From Gimesia chilikensis (GTDB lineage Bacteria; Planctomycetota; Planctomycetia; Planctomycetales; Planctomycetaceae): a stretch of 64,000 nt of DNA. The notes beneath the pieces are model-generated. The model saw only the letters and a program-made list of their open reading frames with translations. It ran no database searches and was not told where the DNA came from. Numbering within the stretch: position 1 is the first letter of the stretch; each line of letters starts with the position of its first letter. The stretch is from the NCBI RefSeq assembly GCF_008329715.1, contig NZ_VTSR01000032.1:62001-126000 (forward strand). The letters are read 5' to 3'. Shown here in pieces: positions 61,801-64,000 of the stretch. The translations under genes were made by a program, and so were the position numbers.

Positions 61801-64000
61801 CTGAATGCCAATGAAGTTAACATCGATGGCACCTTGACGACCAGCGGCATGGTTGCGATCCAGGCTGATTCTCTGATCCGTTTTGCAGAAACCGGTGTCA
61901 TTGATGCTACGGCAAATACCGTCCAGCTCACTGCAGGTCTCTCTATTCTACTGGGAAAGATCATTACAGCGGGGGATGTCTGGCTGACTTCCACAGGCGG
62001 TGCGATTCTGGATGCTACTATCAGTGAAAGCAGCCTGGTTCAGAGTAACAGCCTGTTTTTACAGGCGGCAACAGGAATCGGTGGAGCAGGTGATGCGGAC
62101 CTCGATATCGAAGCGAATCAAATTATAGCGGACTCCTACCAGGGGCCGCTCATGCTCGACAACTTCGGGGGCCTGTTTCTTCAGCTTGCTGAACTCCCTG
62201 ATCTGGTTCTCAATGAAGATGCGGGCGAACAGACGATTCCTCTCTCGCTGATTACGACTGCGGGAGGCACATCTCAACCGCTAAGTGTGACGGCCACGAG
62301 CAGTCAGCCATCCCTGATTCCGAATCCCCAGATAAACTATCTCGCCGGCGATACCACAGACAGCCTGGTTTTCACACCGGCGTCCGAGCAGAACGGGACG
62401 GCCACGATCACCCTCCTGGTAACAGATGGAGGCGCCGATCATCTGCTGGAGACAACGGGAGATAACCGGTCCATTGAGCTGACATTCGACATCACGGTCA
62501 GCCCGCAGAATGATGACCCCGAACTGGATCCACTCGGTGATCTTTTAGTGAGTGCAAATGCACCTGAGCAGACGGTTCTCTTTAGTGGTATTACTGCCGG
62601 TGGTGGCGAAGTGCAGCCCTTGCGTGTTACGGCGGAAAGCAATAATCCGGGTTTAATTGCAGACCCGGTGGTCAACTATGCGTCGGCTGATTCAACCGGC
62701 AGTCTGAGCTTCACTCCTGTCGCTGACCAGACGGGGACCGCCACAATTACGGTCATCGTGGAAGATGGTGGACTGGATGGTGATCTGGAGACAACCGCTG
62801 ACAATGCCACATTGACTCGAACGTTTGTTGTTACTGTGAGCGTGCTGGAAACAGTCTCCTTGCGCGTCATGGACGATCCAACCGCAACTGATGCGAATGG
62901 AGAAACGGAATCGTTGTCCGCTGAGGTGAACTGGCTTGGTGAGTGGGACAGTTACTGGCTCGAACTCTGGGTGAGCACCGAAGACCTGAATTCCCAGGGG
63001 ATCACATCGGTTTCGCTGGACCTGGCCTATCTGACGGATCTGACTTCAGCGACCGGCATCGAATATGGTGCGGCATTTTCCCAGAATCAGTCCGGGACGA
63101 TAAATGATGAGAACGGTCTAGTCGAAGGTCTGTCAGCGACAACCGATTTAACGGACCTGGGAATCAATACGCAGTTGCTGTTCGCACGAATCCGATTTGA
63201 ATCACTGGCCGAGGATAACGTTCTGCTGGACCTGGAGGGGCAACGCATTGGTCCGCATGATCCCGGTTTCCAAATTCAGACTTTACAGATCGGACTGGCA
63301 AGTGAGCGGGTGAGCCAGAACGCGATCGAGGATCATACCGCCGCTGCGATCTGGGCCAACCCGTTCGACCTGAATGATGATGGCCAGATCAGCTTCCGGG
63401 ATCTGCTGCTGTTTGCGAGTGTTTACAACAGTTTCACTGCGGAGTCGAGTTCACAGTATGCCTGGTTCAGTGACTTCAACCAGAGTGGTCGCGTCGCTTT
63501 CCGGGATCTGGTCTTACTGGCGACGAATTACAATAAATCAAAGCTTCTGCAGCAGCAAGTGATTTATCCCAATAATTATCCCCAGGATTGGGATCAGCAG
63601 CTACAGGTTTCATCGCTTCTGGATACTCCCTCAACGGCAAGGGAATTAAATCAAAACCAGGCACAGACCGCTCTGCAGAGTGCTGTGGATGATGTGCGAC
63701 CGAAACTGAGTGACGAGGGACAGCAGAAGCTGGCACAGGTTCAGGTCGAGGTGGTCGATCTGTCGGGAAACACACTGGGCAGGGTAGAAGGGAATACGAT
63801 TTATCTCGATGTCAATGCGGCCGGTTATGGCTGGTTTGTTGATCAGACGCCCCGGGATCATAGTGAGTTTTATTCTGACGGCCAGCTGTCACTCATCGCA
63901 TTGCCTGACAGCGAGGCAGCGGGTTTGATTGATCTCTGGACAGTGATCCGACACGAACTGGGGCACCTGCTGGGTTATGAACATACAGACGACGGATTGA
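49876..64000 (+). CDS. Giant surface protein: metzincin, PPC, FG-GAP, five large repeats, dockerin, second metzincin (3' end outside window)
   Basis: The frame from ATG 49876 stays open to the window end: more than 4,708 codons. The start has GAGGAG 8 bases upstream. An Arg-rich N-terminus with LEDRTLL (46-52) is the planctomycete surface-protein signature. A zinc protease site HEVGHTLGLTH (250-260) has a later IMGSGY Met-turn. A pre-peptidase C-terminal (PPC)-like domain (~345-445), a cadherin/Ig-like repeat (PLRVTASSS...VEDGGLDGD) and seven FG-GAP repeats (~570-975) follow. Five ~550-residue filamentous-type repeats, two more Ig-like repeats, a dockerin pair (~4497-4555) and HELGHLLGYEH (4693-4703) complete it. 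Paralogue of the gene at the left edge. Likely adhesin or matrix protein. Confidence 0.9.
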   Translation, partial: MLLTNWLKTLTSRLRRRTVVRSRDRRALRRYWQTALNNQISTVEVLEDRTLLTTITGTTPDGTGAEEDHPVNQYGAEAHWIPINYSEAEAAPVTGGAPPFSVSDTFNLSSLAGANHTIYLDFNGHTTTGTYWNEYYASGSSIVTPAYDTDGNVAVFSTAEHEAMQRVWQRIAEDFAPFNVNVTTVEPPISDLIKSNTADTRWGVRIVIGENTFYHAAGGVAFLESFNWNSDTPAFVFNTEMSEVALAITHEVGHTLGLTHDGTPTQEYYRGHGSGVTSWAPIMGSGYNRNLIQWSKGEYTDANNNQDDLSIITTQNGFDYRADDHGSSIIYASTVTDGMASGIVERNTDVDYFQFTTNGGDVHIDPFIEDPNLDILARLYDSGGAQIQTSNPVGALNASFTGLSAGTYYVSIEGTGEGSVSGTGYSDYGSLGQYTVTFSAQVPTLDVISDITLTENATLQTVNLSGITAGLGESQPLRVTASSSHTGLIRDPLVSYTSPDGTGTLTFTPVAHQRGTATITVTVEDGGLDGDLDTPNDNVMFSRTFDVTVNAVNGVPTIFSQGELLPDPAANPAAGDETGSAVAVDGDWMVVAAEYYDNRDGIVYLYVRNDVNQTPDNLTDDAWDFHSTIYAPTNGVEPGYYFFGKSVAIDGNTLIIGASYADDGDLAGSVYLYQLNEGTEPGHEDDVWVHQRTFTQPADGLFGDPFPRGFGPSVSNFGHSLAIQGQTIVVGAPNADVDETTKRAGAVYVFMTDDSWNTYSTSKLTASDATDYAYFGESVAISEDENTIIAGDPYHSSGDPPGYLDGAVYLFSRDTSGTTSPVDDSWSEFKMLTAVETDSQFGTSVGIENGIAVIGSNGDAYVIQESENWDVLTSLAGFGETKPVRFGLGVAISGDVILVGGPDFTDPADPGAIYLFDGWNGWEAPDLEKLYALDPNLNETFFTESIAISGGTIIAGWHNHAHDGVQTGVAYAYEYQPVIDLQADLIDGSLVINNLTNENASVSLSVSDGALVVTHPDNRLVPPVEGNQVSLTQFTIPLSALISGEIYINGGAGDDRVSVDTSLAAAGLKVIFTGGEGVGFDSLEVTGTASSAEYLFENEHDGKVQLNNSGLDLISYTGLEPITSSIDAAQVTLIYSDVDETISVSSPASGQLSVDSTAGEIIFFQDFTGKLTLDAGAGINTLNLNDLGTSLTADFEILDSAGTETVILVDTLNLGSGKISIAAETVQIAGAVTGTGDVEIAATAIEFANANSLLNTGAGNIELISMDDLLVANLATTGNVSLTSLNGDIRRVNSSEESTVSAYSVVLSAENGAIGSGALYPLLTEVSYLEAVAYGEINLENTGDLIIGGASDLVGVEGLGGESVQIFTNGSLQVSEDVVSPKQLFLKTSDSDDPSADRNLIVDSGVVLQSTTQMFIWSCDDLLIEQDSLLMAFAISLTVDSSGGNDVDGGRLDLLGQLAVSNGPYAYVEGGAQADSFYISPSLNNSILLQAFGPSSPGDSLYYYNPEGVTATQITSSTNTGTVTFSNGYQDIVHISVENVQGAGAAPQSDPARLMIAGTSGDDVLTVNTVDADSGTWQLNDGPVVNFDGIESFSFFGLAGDDRLVINNPVDGVFHPPGGINFIGGTGGETWGDTLEIIGGFVADSEFEFITQNRGRVFYGDLVAPAINYFDLEEVYSELSVTNQRLYYSYPDAQSLSISDAGAGVTAFDAANGAPLRLMAPIERLAFQYGNNSLKDYQIDLNSIGTGFTGELIINDHDDNLMVILTDGLNLGSGDVTIDAETVQIAGAVSGSGDLGISATTIEFLNTNSSLNTGDGDLSLLASNTIDLGQVISTGSVEITSLNGDINDNNDSVNNITAARAILSAVNGFIGYTLDTVLGNLEAVAFGNIDITNTGDLIIGGISELEGIESTYSRVFVRSYGGMQVTENVFSYTSLLLSTQDSEIASLDEDILVHSGVTLHSDMSWVALYSDDDLTIEEQVTLETLSSNIYLRVNDQSADGIGGVLKLSGNLITQEPTYRALVYGSEQADTFWIAPSLNSQMTVNARLPATPDLIGDTLNYLLPDGETVTSIPSSDANGTLTFSGGYQNISYNNVETLQQGDLSQLAGQLRIDGTAGDDVLTINATDANSGTWQLNGGPAVAFSAIDELAFYGLTGDDRLVINNPAGMIFNPVGGILYDAGGQVDDELKLTGGFATSEEHRLVAGQHAVYFNGSAEATIRHLGVSRVLSELDTAETTLTGDSLTVSSNDGIQTSVTGDGTSINFASLTGALSLQGDTDTTTIQLNALGSGLTGALNFGGGKQEVLIFNDGLDLGDRDFTLQVGTVQVAGAVTRTGNLEIEAPTIEFTNPDSSLNTGDGDLSLQAENSINLGEVISTGTVTITSLNGAIFDYNEDSNNITASRAILSAVNGAIGNTSIIEAGGASTNSLETTIEYLEAIADGIIDITNSGDLIIGGIGTLNGIESIHERVVVSAYGSIEVREDITAYAQLLLRTKESALDSLNEDILIQSGVTLHSETIYVGLYSDDDLTIEEQALLQAPANHIYLRVNYNSSDRVGGVLRLTGIVETPEPNYRTYVYGSSFADSFLIAPSLNSLITVIANSPASPDLIGDTLNYLLPDGETATLTPSNDSDGIVSFTGAYSDITYTGIENLQQGDLSQLAGQLRIDGTAANDVLTINATDENSGTWQLNSGPEVVFSDINELVFYGLTGDDRLVINHPDGAIFNPTGGILYDGGGQAGDELELTGGTLQSVQHRLDEGQNAIYFNGSVDPIVRYLGVGTVIADTDAVATTVVGDSLTVSSDDGVQTRVTGNTGVLFTSYSGFLAVEGTSASATIQLNSLGSGVSGTLLIGGNQQETVILNDGLDLGSADLTIHAGSAQVTGAVTRAGDIQIEANTITFADANSGIDAGAGNIELTASEDLIVANLTTTGTIFLTSLNGDIHKGTIGAALIKAFSAVLSAEKGNITDFGSSSELFTEISHLEVIAYEGVRIRNTGDLTIGGVSDLVGIEVSGSGSVMITNTGSLQFSEDVISVMWQSFTTLDVNDPSANSNLIVDSGVLLQSAETIHLVSCDDLLIEQNALLTASDIRLFVDAGGSNDLSGGRLDLLGELAGFWNSQVRIYGGTQADSFYIKPSLSNPILVDAHDPTSPGDMLYFYTPEGVTATLSNSSTTVGTVSFSDGYQDILHFDVETVENAGTPPEPDPGWISVAGTSGNDVLTVNATDSNSGTWQLNAGPVVSFDDIESFTFFGLEGDDRLVINNPVDGVFQPAGGINYGGGSGGETLGDTLEIIGGVIEDSEFEFVANNRGRIFYGNGAAPAINHFNLEELSSELSVTNQQIYYSFPGTQPLTISEAGAGVTAFDCVFGTPLKLISPIETLTLQFGNHPLNDYQINLNSLGAGFSADLIFNDRDDNTSITLGDGLHLGSGAVSINAETVQVAGAVSGAGDLDIVATTIDFPNTNSSLNTGDGNLRLQSENSINLGEVISTGNVEITSLTGDITDNNDSANNIAASRAILSTINGRIGYTLETEVGNLEAVASGDIDITNTGDLIIGGVSELEGIESTNGRVIVRSFGGIEVQENVSSYTNLLLWTQDSAVASLDEDILVHSGVTLKSETNYVGLYSDDDVTVQEQALLQTSAHHIYFQINYDSADGVGGVLDLDGKLITEGPSYRTLVYGSSQADSYQIAPSLDSRIFIQGYHWSQTETLDDELIYYIPQGEVATHNISGPDQGQISFSGSYQDIGYNNVHTHFLAGSLTLEGTAGDDVLTINATGANSGTFQFNEGPVVAFTDLTDLTFRGLEGDDRLVINHPSEGLFAPLGGVLFEGGGQTTEDTLEIYGGTASSVEHRFINENDGSIIYNGQTTAAITYTGLEPVLDTIAATDRSFSFTGSAETITLSDEGDAGDGESMIDSTLGESVVFTHPTGMLTINTEVFGGTGSDTIIVNSVDSTFTANLTINTGNDDTVTLNTIDSGSGNVELNANEVNIDGTLTTSGMVAIQADSLIRFAETGVIDATANTVQLTAGLSILLGKIITAGDVWLTSTGGAILDATISESSLVQSNSLFLQAATGIGGAGDADLDIEANQIIADSYQGPLMLDNFGGLFLQLAELPDLVLNEDAGEQTIPLSLITTAGGTSQPLSVTATSSQPSLIPNPQINYLAGDTTDSLVFTPASEQNGTATITLLVTDGGADHLLETTGDNRSIELTFDITVSPQNDDPELDPLGDLLVSANAPEQTVLFSGITAGGGEVQPLRVTAESNNPGLIADPVVNYASADSTGSLSFTPVADQTGTATITVIVEDGGLDGDLETTADNATLTRTFVVTVSVLETVSLRVMDDPTATDANGETESLSAEVNWLGEWDSYWLELWVSTEDLNSQGITSVSLDLAYLTDLTSATGIEYGAAFSQNQSGTINDENGLVEGLSATTDLTDLGINTQLLFARIRFESLAEDNVLLDLEGQRIGPHDPGFQIQTLQIGLASERVSQNAIEDHTAAAIWANPFDLNDDGQISFRDLLLFASVYNSFTAESSSQYAWFSDFNQSGRVAFRDLVLLATNYNKSKLLQQQVIYPNNYPQDWDQQLQVSSLLDTPSTARELNQNQAQTALQSAVDDVRPKLSDEGQQKLAQVQVEVVDLSGNTLGRVEGNTIYLDVNAAGYGWFVDQTPRDHSEFYSDGQLSLIALPDSEAAGLIDLWTVIRHELGHLLGYEHTDDGL
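53512..55182 (+). repeat. Giant-protein repeat module 1
   Basis: Defined from the NLGSG...TVQIAGAV marker to the next marker: 1671 bp, 557 codons. Contains NTGDLIIGGASDLVG and GDDRLVINNPVDGV. Closest to module 4. The phase of the boundary is arbitrary. Confidence 0.8.
55183..56805 (+). repeat. Giant-protein repeat module 2
   Basis: 1623 bp, 541 codons. Contains NTGDLIIGGISELEGIESTY and DEDILVHSGVTLHSD. Closest to module 5. Confidence 0.8.
56806..58461 (+). repeat. Giant-protein repeat module 3
   Basis: 1656 bp, 552 codons. Shares LIGDTLNYLLPDGET and QQGDLSQLAGQLRIDGTA with the end of module 2. Marker variant DLGDRDF...TVQVAGAV. Confidence 0.8.
58462..60132 (+). repeat. Giant-protein repeat module 4
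   Basis: 1671 bp, the same length as module 1 and with the same variant motifs (LIVANLTTTG, NTGDLTIGGVSDLVG, GLEGDDRLVINNPVDGV). Starts exactly 4950 bp after module 1. Confidence 0.8.
60133..61500 (+). repeat. Giant-protein repeat module 5 (shorter end)
   Basis: Starts exactly 4950 bp after module 2 and shares its variants (NTGDLIIGGVSELEGIEST, DEDILVHSGVTLKSE). It loses similarity near 61500, where a different beta region begins. Confidence 0.75.

Noticed and set aside
61629..61994. Antisense frames across the giant gene (also 55143-55475, 60174-60434 and others)
   Set aside because: They recur only because the coding repeats recur; no start signals or own families.

Overview
The window looks like chromosomal DNA of a planctomycete, probably a Gimesia/Planctomyces-type member of the Planctomycetales (inference). 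The grounds are paired DUF1549/DUF1553 and DUF1501 genes, paired DUF1592 and DUF1552 genes, many ECF sigma factors, a Ser/Thr kinase with leucine-rich repeats, and a giant surface protein whose N-terminus carries the LEDRTLL (LEPR-like) motif typical of this group. No rRNA, tRNA, CRISPR array, integrase or transposase gene was seen.

Layout. 1-1266: 3' end of a giant secreted protein (dockerin plus metzincin C-terminus). 1279-6483: two secreted hydrolases and one copy of a ~330-bp dispersed repeat. 6800-13630: operon of ECF sigma factor, FecR-domain regulator, cytochrome-type DUF1549/1553 protein and DUF1501 protein. 13774-17493: a second ECF sigma factor facing a Ser/Thr kinase-LRR gene. 17943-22658: an export system with two very basic double-glycine-leader peptides (tandem duplicates, each with its own terminator), a HlyD-type adaptor and an ABC transporter with an intact C39 leader peptidase. 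22665-26072: DUF1552/DUF1592 pair. 26738-35943: minus-strand cluster of a two-heme-motif protein, a large TPR-CHAT caspase-like protein whose CHAT domain is split by an inserted TPR block, a secreted protein of unknown function and an SH3/TPR protein. 36335-38455: two tiny genes, a third ECF sigma factor and its overlapping membrane partner. 38514-42746: a DUF4091-like carbohydrate-active protein and a ceramidase-like protein. 43063-47338: an MBL-fold gene followed by four orphan genes, each separated by related palindromic repeats (a cassette-like array), with a duplicated remnant of the MBL gene's 3' end. 47347-48768: a Na+/H+ antiporter. 49047-49380: second copy of the dispersed repeat. 49876-64000 and beyond: an open frame of more than 4,700 codons, paralogous at its C-terminus to the gene at the left edge.

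How the parts may work together. The peptide/HlyD/C39 set is a self-contained route for cleaving and exporting two cationic peptides. The TPR-CHAT, heme-motif and SH3-TPR genes form a plausible periplasmic stress or protease module. The sigma/FecR and sigma/membrane-protein pairs each look like a trans-envelope signalling unit with adjacent targets. The giant protein carries five ~550-residue repeats organised in a second-order 4,950-bp period, which points to growth by in-frame recombination.
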